A stretch of 15,000 bases of DNA from Salpingoeca rosetta (Eukaryota > Opisthokonta > Choanoflagellata > Craspedida > Salpingoecidae): assembly GCF_000188695.1 (NCBI RefSeq), contig NW_004754896.1, positions 204,361-219,360 of the forward strand. The letters run 5' to 3'. This document shows, one piece after another, positions 1 to 14,803 of this stretch (positions are counted from its first letter, which is position 1; each line of letters opens with the position of its first letter). The notes beneath the pieces were generated by a model. That model was not told where the DNA came from. It saw only the letters and a program-made list of their open reading frames with translations, and searched no databases. Position numbers and translations under genes: made by a program.

Positions 1-1
<1 letters not shown>

Positions 2-88
<87 letters not shown>
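2..88. repeat. (CA)n microsatellite at the left edge
   Basis: This is an almost pure CA dinucleotide tract with one interruption near 48-50. It lies in the third visible intron of the minus-strand Aha1 gene and reads as (TG)n in that transcript. It runs to the window edge. Confidence 0.95.
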
Positions 89-89
<1 letters not shown>

Positions 90-111
90 AATAACAACAC
101 CAACACCGCAC

Positions 112-499
112 CTTTGAACTTGAGTTCGAGTTCGTACTCAAAGCCGACGCGCGGCTTGCCGCGGACGATGAGCTTTCGCGCCTCCCCATTGCACTTCACC
201 TGTTGTCGGTCAGATGCAGCAAAGCAAAGAGGCCATCAATACCACGGTTGCTGGTGATTGGGGAGGGGTTGCAAGCATGTCAAGACAATGGCAATACCAG
301 GCGAACGCACGCACACGTGCACGCACAAACAAACAGAGGTTTCACACACACACAACCACAACCACAAACGAGCAAAGGTTTCACATACACACACACACAC
401 ACTTGCGCACCTTTGTCACTTGGGCTTGAACCGGGGCGGCGTCCACGCTGAGGGGCTCGAGGAGCTTCGTCAGCTGCTCCGTCGCCCACTGCAGTCGTC

Positions 500-536
<37 letters not shown>

Positions 537-737
537 GACACGAGAGACGATGAGAGCGTGTGCATGCGAGTGTGCACGTGGACGTGAACGTGAACGAAGA
601 TGTGAGTGTGGGCGTGCGTATATGTGTTGGTTGGAGCTGCTTCGAAGCAGCAAAAGGCAAGTTGGGAGCGGCCCTGCACACACCTTGCTGACGTCGCGTT
701 CCTCCCATGTGCCGGCGCTGTTCCACTGCGACGCCAT
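112..737 (-). CDS. AHSA1: Aha1/AHSA1-type Hsp90 ATPase activator, N-terminal part (partial; 3 exons, continues past the left edge)
   Basis: Aha1 proteins bind the middle domain of Hsp90 in the cytosol and stimulate its ATPase. Coding exons on the minus strand are 737-684, 488-411 and 199-112. The joins are phase 0, phase 0, and then phase 1 leaving exon 3, all with GT-AG ends. The 73 residues read include GTWEERDVSKWATEQLTKLL, then GEARKL, RGKPRVGFEYELELKFKG. These match the Aha1 N-terminal domain: human AHSA1 has WHWTERDASNWSTDKL, GEASINNRKGK and FFYEWSVKLNWTG at the same spacing (human recalled from memory). The start at 737 has a strong context (ACAATGG) and an in-frame TAG two codons upstream. 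The usual NNWHW motif is replaced by NSAGTW. The rest of the gene, including any C-terminal Aha1/START-like domain, lies outside the window, so whether it is a full AHSA1 or a single-domain relative is open. It is head-to-head with PTEN. Confidence 0.85.
501..535. repeat. (CA)n in Aha1 intron 1
   Basis: This is a pure CA tract just upstream, in transcript sense, of the Aha1 exon 2 acceptor. In the transcript it is a UG run ending about a dozen bases before the CAG, where a polypyrimidine tract would normally lie. Confidence 0.9.
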
Positions 738-1481
738 TGTGCGCTATTGTCCGGGCTGCACAAAGGGGAAAAGACGGAGAGAGTGTATGAGTGTGAGTGT
801 GAGTGTGAGAGAGACAGACACGCACAGACACACACACACACACACACACTCAGAGCACTCACACACACAGCACACACACACACACAGAGCACCCAGAGCA
901 CACACACACACACAGCACACACACTCACACTCAGAGCACCCAGAGCACTCACACACACACACACACAGAGCGCACTCGCGTTGCCACAGAAGTCTGTCTT
1001 CTTTGGCGGACGAGAAGAACGAAACTGAATTCAGTCGCAGTGGAATACACCAAATTGCAGATTTGCGACAAACAACGGGAATCATTGTCGAATATTCTAC
1101 AAGTCGCATCAACGCTCCAACGAAGCACCAACCAAACCACAAACAACAACTCACCACCGCACCACCACCCCTCCTCATATCCCTCGACTATCGCATCCAC
1201 CACCCCCATCCCTTGGCCCCTCGAACGTCTGTGCATCGCGTCACATCAAGCAGCGGGCTCTCGAGGAACAGGGAGAACGAGGCTGTTGGAAACGAAACAA
1301 ACGAGCATTTGCTTTTTGCGTTCCAGTCTTCGCACAGCAAAAGCTGCTCTGAGCGTTTTGTGGCGGCGACCTTAGTTCACCTTCTTCTCCTTTTGTTCCG
1401 CCGTTGTTGAAGAAACCTTCCGTCGTTCTTGTTCGCATCACTTGCTGTGACCACGACTCCAAGCGACACGTCACATAGGCC
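738..1481. promoter_or_regulatory. Divergent spacer between the Aha1 and PTEN start codons, probable shared promoter
   Basis: This 744 bp stretch separates two start codons that point away from each other, so it must hold both 5' UTRs and probably a bidirectional promoter. I see no convincing TATA box. The part next to Aha1 (about 784-970) is a compound GAGTG/CA microsatellite with inverted-repeat character. The middle and right part is AC-rich and then mixed sequence, with no coding exon I can support. Promoter function is inferred from layout alone. Confidence 0.5.
784..970. repeat. Compound GAGTGT / CACACTC / CAGAGCAC microsatellite with inverted arms
   Basis: A GTGAGTGTGAGTGTGAG run on the left is followed by (CA)n and by CTCACACTCAGAGCAC units on the right. 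The left and right arms are complementary over about 15-20 bases. The CAGAGCACCCAGAGCAC motif recurs near 885-900 and again near 933-950. The tract lies upstream of the Aha1 start. Confidence 0.75.
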
Positions 1482-5690
<4,209 letters not shown>

Positions 5691-5740
5691 GCAGCAGCGG
5701 TCACATAGTGGCTGTGCTATGGCTACTTGCCGCCACCACA

Positions 5741-5741
5741 A

Positions 5742-5782
<41 letters not shown>

Positions 5783-5812
5783 CACACACACACGCACACA
5801 CACACACACACA
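5741..5812. repeat. (CA)n in the PTEN 3' flank
   Basis: A CA dinucleotide tract with occasional G interruptions lies about 50 bases after the PTEN stop codon, probably within the 3' UTR. Confidence 0.92.
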
Positions 5813-6065
5813 TGCACGCACGTGCACTTGCATGCGCAGACATGCACGTTCCATGTGCCTTATCGATCCTGTCTTAGCGTCGTTTTGTCACATCATCGTG
5901 AACCTGTGCCTTGTACCGTGCCCGCACTGGTTTCTTCGTCCTTTCTTCGTCTTCTTTTCTTGCTTCTTTGCCTGCCTGCTTCCCTTCTCAGCTCTTGTGT
6001 CTCGTCTCGTCTGCGTTGTCTCACATCACCGTTCTCGCCTCTTGTAAACAGCGCTCTCACCAGCC

Positions 6066-6068
<3 letters not shown>

Positions 6069-6115
<47 letters not shown>
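6069..6115. repeat. (TG)n in the spacer between PTEN and the RNA ligase gene
   Basis: This is a pure TG tract of about 47 bases, the reverse complement of the CA tract at 5741-5812. Confidence 0.93.
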
Positions 6116-6117
<2 letters not shown>

Positions 6118-6511
6118 GCTGGCAAGAACGCCAATGTCTCTGTTGGTGACAACATGCCACGCCCACAAAAAGTCATGCCGTGTCAGCTCGTGGCAAGTTA
6201 CAACAACCACATTTCCTGTTTTGGCAACAACCACGCACACAGTTACAAGAGTTACGGCCCTTGCCCCAAGACACACGAATAGCAACAACACGCGCGAGCG
6301 CATGGGTGCGAGTTACACGCGTGCGTGATGTGATATGCGCGTACCTTGCGTAACAACAACCACCGCACTGGTATGACCACGTGGCATACCGTGAGGCGGT
6401 GCATGCGTGCACCATCTTCGCACACCCTCCTCGCACACGTCATTTCCCACTCATCCTCTTCATCCGCAACTGCCACGCCTTCCCCTCAGCAACGACAAGC
6501 AGTCCATACGG

Positions 6512-6788
<277 letters not shown>

Positions 6789-6800
6789 CTACCACCCAAG

Positions 6801-9087
6801 ATGGAACAACACACGCAGCAGCGTGAGGAGCGCGGTGTCACACCGACGGCAAGCACGGCAAGCACGACCACAGCCACCACCGCCACGGCAACGGCTGTGA
6901 AGGTGCGCGTGTTTGGCGAGCCGGTGGAGGAGGTGAACGCGCATGTGCGCCTGCACGAGCACGCCGACAACCACCTCTTCGTGTACACGGTGCCGACCGC
7001 GCACTCCACCTTTGAGGTGGTCTCCAACGTCGCTCCTGAGGACATCCACGGCTATGTGCTGCTGCGCCCCGGGCAGATGCGCAAGGGGAGCAGCGAGCTG
7101 GTGCAGATCACGCGCGTGGTGGGCGTGTGGTCGTGCGGCGTGTTTGTGCCCGCCGACGAGACCCCGGAGGCGGTGACCACCTCCGCGTGGCTGGCAAAGC
7201 AGCAGCAGGACAAGCAGGCGGCTGCAGGCAAGGGCCGCAGGAAGACGAAGAAGCAGGCACGCAAGGGGTTCTGGCAGACGCGCAAGGACAACGGGCCGTC
7301 CACCACCGTGCACGTGGTGAACGACCGCCTCTATGCGCAGTTTGTCAAGTGGCCGAGCATCGACCACCTCAACGGCCTTGCGCGCGACTGTCGGAAGGCC
7401 CTGCCAACCCCCGCCAGCGTCACCTACCGCGCCAAGGTCAAGCTGCACGGCACCAACGCCGCAGTGCAGGTGCACCCGGATGGCACGCTCGTCACGCAGA
7501 GCCGCAAGAACATCCTCGGTAACGGGTTTGACAACGCCGGCTTTGACGCGTGGGTGCAGAGCACTGCCGAGTCCTGGACAGCCCTGCGCATGCAAGGCAA
7601 GGGTGCGGTGGAAGGGGCCACTGAGGGCACACACGCCACGACCACCGCGACTGCCACTGCCACTGCCACTGAGAATGAAGCTGCAAGCGAAGCCACAGCC
7701 ACGACAACAACGAGAACGACGACGACGACGGCCACCACGACGACGACGACCACCACCACCACACGCACAAGCGTTGTGTTTGGGGAGTGGTGCGGCAAGG
7801 GCATTCAGAAGGGCGATGCCATCTGCGGTGTTGGCACGCGCGTCTTCTGTGTGTTTGCTGTCGGACTGCTGCCGGCCAAGCCCACCATCGTCGCCATCGA
7901 AGACAAGGACCATGCTGATGGAGAGGAGGGGGTGGAGGAGGCCGTGGTTGCTACGGGAGAGAAGACAACAACCACGACAACCACCACCACCACCACGACA
8001 ACAGCAGCAGCCACTGAAGGCGAGAAGGAAGCATGTGCGACCACCACCACCGCAGCAACCACCACCGCTGCCACCGCAGGAACCACGACAGCAACGACGA
8101 AGACGACGATGAAGACAATGTGGGAGGTTGACTACCACGGCCCGATGGAGGTGCTTGTCGAACCGGAAGACATTCGGCAGCATCTGCAGCCTGTGCTGGA
8201 GCGCAACGACGCTGTGCACGTGCTGCCGTGGCACGGTGATGCGGTGGACATCATGCTGGGGCGGGAGCAGGCAGAGGACGACAAGGACGGGGAGGATGAA
8301 GCGAAGACGGAGAAGAAGGCAGTGGAAGGAGGGGAGATGGTCGAGACCAAGGACCGGGTGGAAGGCGAGGAAAACAAAGGGAAGGACGAACAACAGCAGC
8401 AGCAAGTTGAAGATCAGCAGGAAGCTGGAGAACAACAACAACAGCAGCAGCAGGAAGCTGGAGAACAACAACAGCAGCAGCAGCAGCAGGAAGAAGAGTC
8501 GACGATGACAAAGCAAAAGAAGAAGAAGGACAAGGTGAAGATGAAGAACACGTGGCGCGTGCACACGGGCAACGACCACAAGGAGAGCAACGCAGCCTCC
8601 ATTGCATGGATCAACGAGGCTGTGGAGCGCATTGGCGTGCGTGACCCCTGGGTGCACGCAACCTTTGGCGTGGAGGGGCGTGGCGAGGGCCTTGTGCTGA
8701 CGGCGGTGATGGTGGACGGCGTGCCCCAGCGCTACATGCACCAGCACGCCGCGTTTATGTTCAAGGCCAAGGTGGACGAGCACGCGGTGAAGAAGCAGAG
8801 CAAGCCTGCGCAGATGAAGACGGAGGTGCCTGCCTCCATGACGGCGTTTGTTCGTGACGTGGCTGTGACCGCGCGGCGGTGCGAGCAGGGCGCGCAGGAA
8901 TGTGGCGGCGAGCGTGGTGTGGGCGAGGACATTGCCCGCTTCCTCAAGTGGATGTACATTGACGTGCAGAAGGAGTGCATCCCTGAGCTTGAGGCTGCTG
9001 GTCTCACCTGGAAGCAGGCTCGCCCCCACATCTCCAACGCTGCAAAGCGCTGGTGGTTTGCTGAGCCGGACGGCGACGACGACGAGT

Positions 9088-9089
<2 letters not shown>
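6801..9089 (+). CDS. Rnl2/Rnl5-like RNA ligase with an OB-fold-like N-terminal domain, intronless, 762 aa
   Basis: ATP-dependent RNA ligases seal 3'-OH/5'-phosphate breaks through a lysyl-AMP intermediate. Visible nucleotidyltransferase motifs: I, KLHGTN (nucleophile K214); Ia, SRK (234-236); III, FGEW (327-330); IV, EGLV (629-632); V, KAK (655-657). The N-terminal part (about 34-125) resembles the EMAPII/tRNA-binding OB fold (HEHADNHLFVYTV near the start, VVSNVAPEDIHGY, VGVWSCGVFVPADE at the end). An N-terminal OB domain is a feature of the Deinococcus/Naegleria-type Rnl5 ligases. Three low-complexity insertions (Thr-rich about 270-325 and 367-437; acidic/Gln-rich about 490-580) stretch a domain that is normally about 250 residues. 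I chose the start at 6801 for its strong context (CAAGATGG) after the CAA tract. The frame is open back to 6381, which would add 140 mostly Asn/Thr residues. The lack of introns is unusual here. Ligase identity is strong; the subfamily is inference. Confidence 0.87.
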
Positions 9090-9158
<69 letters not shown>

Positions 9159-9635
9159 CGTGTGTGTGTGTGTACTCTCTTGTGTGCGTGTACTCGTGTG
9201 TGTGTTCGCGCAATCGTCCGGTCACCCACCTCCCACCATGCTTTCCTCTCCACCTCTCTCTTCCACCCATCTCTGATGTCGTCAGTTGTAGTCCCCCATC
9301 CAATTCTTTTTTTTTATTCCTCGTTCCATGTTCCAAACACCATAAACTGCACAACGGATGGTCGTGTGCCTGCATGCAATCGAAGCCCTTCGCCACCGCC
9401 TTGTCAGCAACGCCACACTCACCACTCCCAACGCTGTACCGATGCTGCACGTGAATTTTGCGGTCCTTCCACTGCTGCTTACCGATTGCTGCAGTAGCGA
9501 CGGCAACCACACAACGCAACCCAGCCAAGCAAGCAAGCCACGCCATGCAATTTGCGGTAGAGCGAAACACCAGACCAAACACACACGCACTCGCGCGACC
9601 GCCATTTTCCGATCGACCAACACATCCATCCCCAG
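9090..9635. other. Spacer between the RNA ligase and protease genes
   Basis: The first 65 bases after the ligase stop are (TG)n, so the 3' UTR opens with a UG-rich tract. The rest is mixed, C/T-rich sequence with a T run near 9308 and no convincing exon. The CCCAG directly before the ATG at 9636 could be a splice acceptor of a 5' UTR intron. Confidence 0.6.
9091..9155. repeat. (TG)n directly after the RNA ligase stop codon
   Basis: A pure TG tract begins within a few bases of the TGA stop. Shorter TG blocks with TACTC interruptions continue to about 9205. Confidence 0.94.
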
Positions 9636-12600
9636 ATGACGACGACGGCCATTATCAGCACCACTAAGAGGAGAGACACGCTGACGCTGACGAGGAGGAG
9701 GCCGATGATGATGATGACGAAGGCTGCTTCCCGCTGGCTTGTTGCCGCGGTGGTCATGGCAGCGTTGCTGTGCCTGAGCGGCAGCAAACACCCCGCCACG
9801 CTCGCCGCGCCCCTGCCATCCGACGGAGATGATACCAGCACCAACAACAACAACAACAACGACAACGGTCCTGCTGTGGAGCGCATGACGTCTGCCAACT
9901 GCCACCACATCCCCATCATCCACGACCAGCTTGAGGCTCTTTCCCCGGAGGCGAAGGACACCGCAATGGCCAACATGGACTCCCACCACCTCACCGTTGC
10001 AGATGCAGAGAGCATCCGCTTCGGCCCCAACGGCGAGCTCGTCTTCGTGGACACGTTTGAGATCCCGCCCGTCGACGACGGCAACCAGGGCGGCGGTGGC
10101 GACAGCAGCAGCAACAACGATGACGCGCGCGTTGGCGAGGCAAGCGCCGCCGCCCACCGTGGCCGCCGGTTTCTCAAGGTGCACCCGCCAAACCGCTACG
10201 ACGCCAACGGCCTGCCCATCTACCACAGCCGCAAAGGGTCACGCAACGTCATCTTCCTTGACTTTGACGGGCACTGGCTGCCCGACGCCTCATATTGGGG
10301 CGGGTTCACCGCGGGCCCCTACGACCCGTCCGACGACGGCCTGGCCTTCAATGCCGTCGAGCAGGGCCAGATTGCGCTCATCTGGGCGCGTGTTGCCGAG
10401 GACTACGCCCCCTTTGATGTGGACGTAACCACGGAGCCATTCGACATTCAGACAGCCACCAGCATCCACGCCCTCATCACGGAGAGCGTGCAAGTCGGTG
10501 GCAGCCCCATGCCATATGACACGGCCGGTGGCGTTGCCGTGCTCGACGTCTTCAACAGCCGCTACCTCCCTTACTACTCCCCAGCCCTCGTTTGTGAGTG
10601 TGTGTGTGTGTGCGTATTTTTGACGTGTTCGTGTATTTGTGTGGATGTGTGTGTGTATTCTTGTGTAGTTGTGTGTATGTGTGTGTATTTGTGGATGTGT
10701 GCGTGTGCACGTGTGTGTGCGAGCTGTTTGTAAAGCTGTTTGTGTGCGCCTTATCCCTGTGCATCCCTTCCTCACTCACTCACTCACTCACTCACTCACT
10801 CCCTCACTCCCTCACTCACTCCCTCACTCACTCACTCACCGCCATCGCGCGTGCCTTTTCTCAGATTATGATAACCTGGGCGGTGGCATCAACGACTACG
10901 TTGCAGGTGCGTGAATGGTCTTGTCGCATGTGCATGTGTGCATGTGTGTGCGTGTGTGTCTGTCTGTCTCTGTAGTTGTCTTTGTGTCCTTTGCACAACG
11001 TTTTGATCTGTTGCGTTGCGTTTGCGTTCACATCCATCCCTCCAAACCACCACTGTACCACCATCGTCGTCTCACACTCCCATCCCCCACCCCCACTTTT
11101 ACAGAGGCCACGAGCCACGAGATTGGGCACAACTTTGGACTCAGCCACGACGGTTACTATGGCGACGAATATGCCGGTGGCTTTGACGGCAACTACTTCA
11201 CAAGGTGTGTGTATGCAGGAATAGCGCCCTTGCTTGTTGTGCTTGCTTGCATGCATGCGTGCATGCTTGTAAACGTGGTGTAGGCTTGAACTACGTGCAT
11301 CATCACACCTCCTTTCGTTCTCCTTCAGATCAATTCAATTCACTCACCATCCCTGAACACAACCTCAACCACAACCTCAACCACAACTACAACCACAACC
11401 ACAACTACAACCACAACTACAACCACAACTACAACCACAACACACCAGCTGGGCACCCCTCATGGGAACGGGTTACACGAGGGCATTGTAAGTCGATGCT
11501 GAACTGCTTCATTCTGCATTTGCGCGCATGTACGCTATGAATCGAAGCGCCTTCTCTCGTTTGCTCGTGACCTGAGAACCAAGACCCGCCTGTGTGCTCA
11601 CGTTGTGTCGGGGCGTGTGCGTCTTGCGTGTTTCAGGTCCCAGTGGAGCAACGGCGAGTACGATGGCGCCACCAACACGGAGGATGACATTGGCATCATC
11701 TCTGCACAGACCGGGTTTGTGGCCGATGTGGCTGGCGACCGGCCAGGCACCGCGGCTGCTGTGCGCTTCCTCACAGACACGGACTTTGAGGGCAAGGGCA
11801 TCATTCTGAATCGTGACGACAAGGACTGGTGGGCCATCACCCTGGCTGTGGACGGCACGATTGACGTTGTTGTGTCGCCGTGGTTCGCCCTGTCCCGCAC
11901 CCCCGGCAACAACTTGGACGTGAAGCTGACGCTGTACGACAGCGCGTCGAGCGAGGTGGACGCCGCAAACCCCTCCTCCTTTACGGAGGCCACCATCCAA
12001 ACGGCGCTGTTGCCTGCAGGCACGTACTACCTCGAAGTTGACGGCACGTACGACGGCAGCGTCATCACGTCCGATTATGGCTCTGCTGGCCAGTATTTCA
12101 TCAGCGGCAGCATCTCCCCGGGCCCGCGCACCACCGTCACGTACACCCCGCTCCCAACATCCACCACGACGCAGGTGGGCTGCAGCAACGACGAGTACGA
12201 GCCAAACAACCACTTCCAGGACGCCACTGCGCTGCCGCTTGGCGACACGGCGTTCTCCGCGCACCTGTGCCCTGGCGAGGCTGATTGGTACCGCACGCGC
12301 GTGTGTCCTGGCGGCTCCCTCAGCATCAGCATCACGTTTGGCACGGGCGACTTTGACGCCTTCCTGTTCTCCCCTGACGGCACATATGTTGCCGTGGGCG
12401 CAACAGACACGCCCAACGAGCTCGTGGCGTACACGGACAGCGGCTACGGCGGGTTCTACTATCTGGAGGTGTTCCCTTACTCTGGCAGCGGCGGTTACGA
12501 GGTGGCCGTCACCATCACCGGCTGCGACTTCAGCACGACAACGAGCGTGGCCACCACAAGCGCGTTCCCACCGCTCACGTGCCCGGAGAACGACCAGTAC

Positions 12601-12954
12601 GAGAACAACAACAAGAAGCGTCGCGCCTCTGACATCCCTCTCTCCACCACCATCTATGCCATCGCCTGCGAGACGGAGCAGGACTGGTACAAGCTTGAGA
12701 CGTGCAAGGGCGCGACCGTGACTGCGACCATTGAGATTGAGCCCAGCACCGTCGGCGACATCAACTTGTCCATTCGCAACCGCCGTGGCAAGCAGGTGTC
12801 CCTCACGCGCCTTCGCAATGGCGAGACGAGCGGTGTTGTCACCACCACGGCAGGTAGGAACGGCAACCACTATGTCACCATCGCCAGCAAGGACGGCAAG
12901 AACCCCATCTACAGCCTTGTTGTTGAGACAACAGAAACACCCCCATGCTCATAA
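9636..12954 (+). CDS. Secreted bacterial-type zinc metallopeptidase (HExxHxxGxxHD) with three PPC-like domains, 5 exons, 818 aa
   Basis: Predicted extracellular endopeptidase. Exons are 9636-10593, 10865-10906, 11105-11204, 11449-11487 and 11637-12954; GT-AG joins keep frame to the TAA. The N-terminus has a hydrophobic stretch (about 34-48) preceded by Arg/Lys, a signal peptide; initiation at the MMMM run (9705) would give a more typical one. A pro-region follows. The catalytic domain starts near 203 (FLDFDGHW, then VAEDYAPFDVDVTTEPF). The zinc site is HEIGHNFGLSHD: His338, His342, His348 and catalytic Glu339. The likely metzincin Met-turn is APLMG with M372, after which QWSNGEY is also typical of bacterial relatives. 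The C-terminal half holds three beta-rich PPC-like repeats (about 436-540, 561-677, 695-817), each with a D-W or D-W-Y core and two opening with NDEYEPNN or NDQYENNN. A Thr-rich linker separates repeats 1 and 2. PPC domains are common on secreted bacterial peptidases, which suggests transfer from bacteria followed by intron gain. The exact peptidase family was not assigned. Confidence 0.9.
10773..10838. repeat. (CACT)n/(CCCTCACT)n repeat in protease intron 1
   Basis: A tetranucleotide CACT array with CCCT variants lies about 25 bases upstream of the exon 2 acceptor. It is C/T-rich enough to act as a polypyrimidine-like tract. Confidence 0.9.
11358..11446. repeat. 12-bp minisatellite (ACAACTACAACC)n abutting the protease exon 4 acceptor
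   Basis: About seven copies of a 12-bp unit occur, the first ones ACAACCTCAACC and later ones ACAACTACAACC. The array runs almost into the CACACCAG acceptor of exon 4, so this 3' splice site has no uridine-rich tract. Confidence 0.92.
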
Positions 12955-13240
12955 ACACAGGGAGAGAGAGGGTGTGTGATGTGTGATGTTTGTGTGATGT
13001 GTGATGTTTTGTGTGTGTGTGTAAATGTGTGTGTGTGGCATGAACTCCAGATTGCGTGTCACATCACAACGTGCGGTTGCTTGTTGAAGTGTTCTGTTGA
13101 TTGTGTGGCTTTCCCCTCCCATCTTTGTTTTGCTTCCGTTCCTCCCTTCCGTTACTTGACTACGTGAGTGCATGTTCAGTTCTCTCTTGTTCTGTTTCAA
13201 GCAAGAAGACTCCAATACAGATCTTGTGTGGGAAGAAGAA

Positions 13241-13266
13241 ATGCGCAAGCGACGCGACAAACACAA
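13241..13266 (+). other. Possible alternative first coding exon of the kinesin gene
   Basis: An ATG at 13241 opens MRKRRDKHK and meets a strong donor (AA|GTGAGT) at 13267. Splicing to a CAG acceptor ending at 13673 would join in frame to GGT and the ATG at 13684, giving a basic extension of 12 residues. The frame is also open upstream to 13202. If this exon is non-coding it is a 5' UTR exon. The evidence is splice signals and frame only. Confidence 0.35.
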
Positions 13267-13578
13267 GTGAGTGAGAGGTGAGGGAAGGAGAAGGGGGGGG
13301 AGAGGGTGAAGGCGTGGAAGGGAAGAGAGGAAAGGTGTCTTCTGCAAGCTTGCAAAGCGTTTGGGCAAGGCAAACAAACCACACGAACACACCATTTGAA
13401 TTTGGCGGCAGTTTTTGATGTTGTTGGGAAGACGACACACAAACAACAGCCGATACGAAAGCAGAAGAGGTGTGGAGGAAGGAAGGAGAGGTTGAGGACG
13501 TGCGAAGAGAAGCACGCCACCACCAGCCAGAGAGTGTGTGTGGACAAGGACACAAGCAGGAGAAAGAGACAGAGAGCG

Positions 13579-13580
<2 letters not shown>

Positions 13581-13609
<29 letters not shown>
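13581..13609. repeat. (AG)n microsatellite
   Basis: This is a pure AG dinucleotide tract of about 28 bases upstream of the kinesin start codon, probably in a 5' UTR intron or leader. Confidence 0.92.
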
Positions 13610-13613
<4 letters not shown>

Positions 13614-13683
13614 CACGCAACGGCTGCGTGTGTGCGTGTGTGCGTGCGCGTGAGTGGCGTGTGCCTTGAGCAGGGGCGGCACT

Positions 13684-14803
<1,120 letters not shown>

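Larger units (their letters stand above)
5691..6511. other. Spacer after PTEN: 3' UTR and upstream region of the RNA ligase gene, no coding exon seen
   Basis: The stretch holds the PTEN 3' UTR and probably the RNA ligase promoter. It contains a (CA)n tract at about 5741-5812 and a (TG)n tract at about 6069-6115, about 250 bp apart and complementary. Open frames here are repeats of Thr-His or Cys-Val from the microsatellites. No AATAAA was seen by eye, so the ends of the transcripts cannot be placed. Confidence 0.7.
12955..13683. other. Spacer between the protease and kinesin genes
   Basis: It contains the protease 3' UTR (TG-rich near 12970-13035), then mixed sequence, an A/G-rich stretch at about 13240-13340, and an AG microsatellite at 13581-13609. 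A possible upstream exon of the kinesin gene ends at 13266 and is listed separately. Nothing else coding was supported. Confidence 0.6.

Noticed and set aside
8128..8508. Arg-rich open frame overlapping the ligase in another frame
   Set aside because: Composition reflects out-of-frame reading of the coding repeats; no independent start or domain signal.
6789..9029. 746-residue open frame on the minus strand opposite the RNA ligase gene
   Set aside because: It is the antisense shadow of a GC-rich coding region, Leu/Val/His/Arg-rich with no domain, while the plus strand carries clear ligase motifs.
11509..12870. 453-residue open frame on the minus strand opposite the protease exon 5
   Set aside because: Antisense shadow of GC-rich coding sequence; the plus strand gives PPC-like repeats in frame with the upstream exons.
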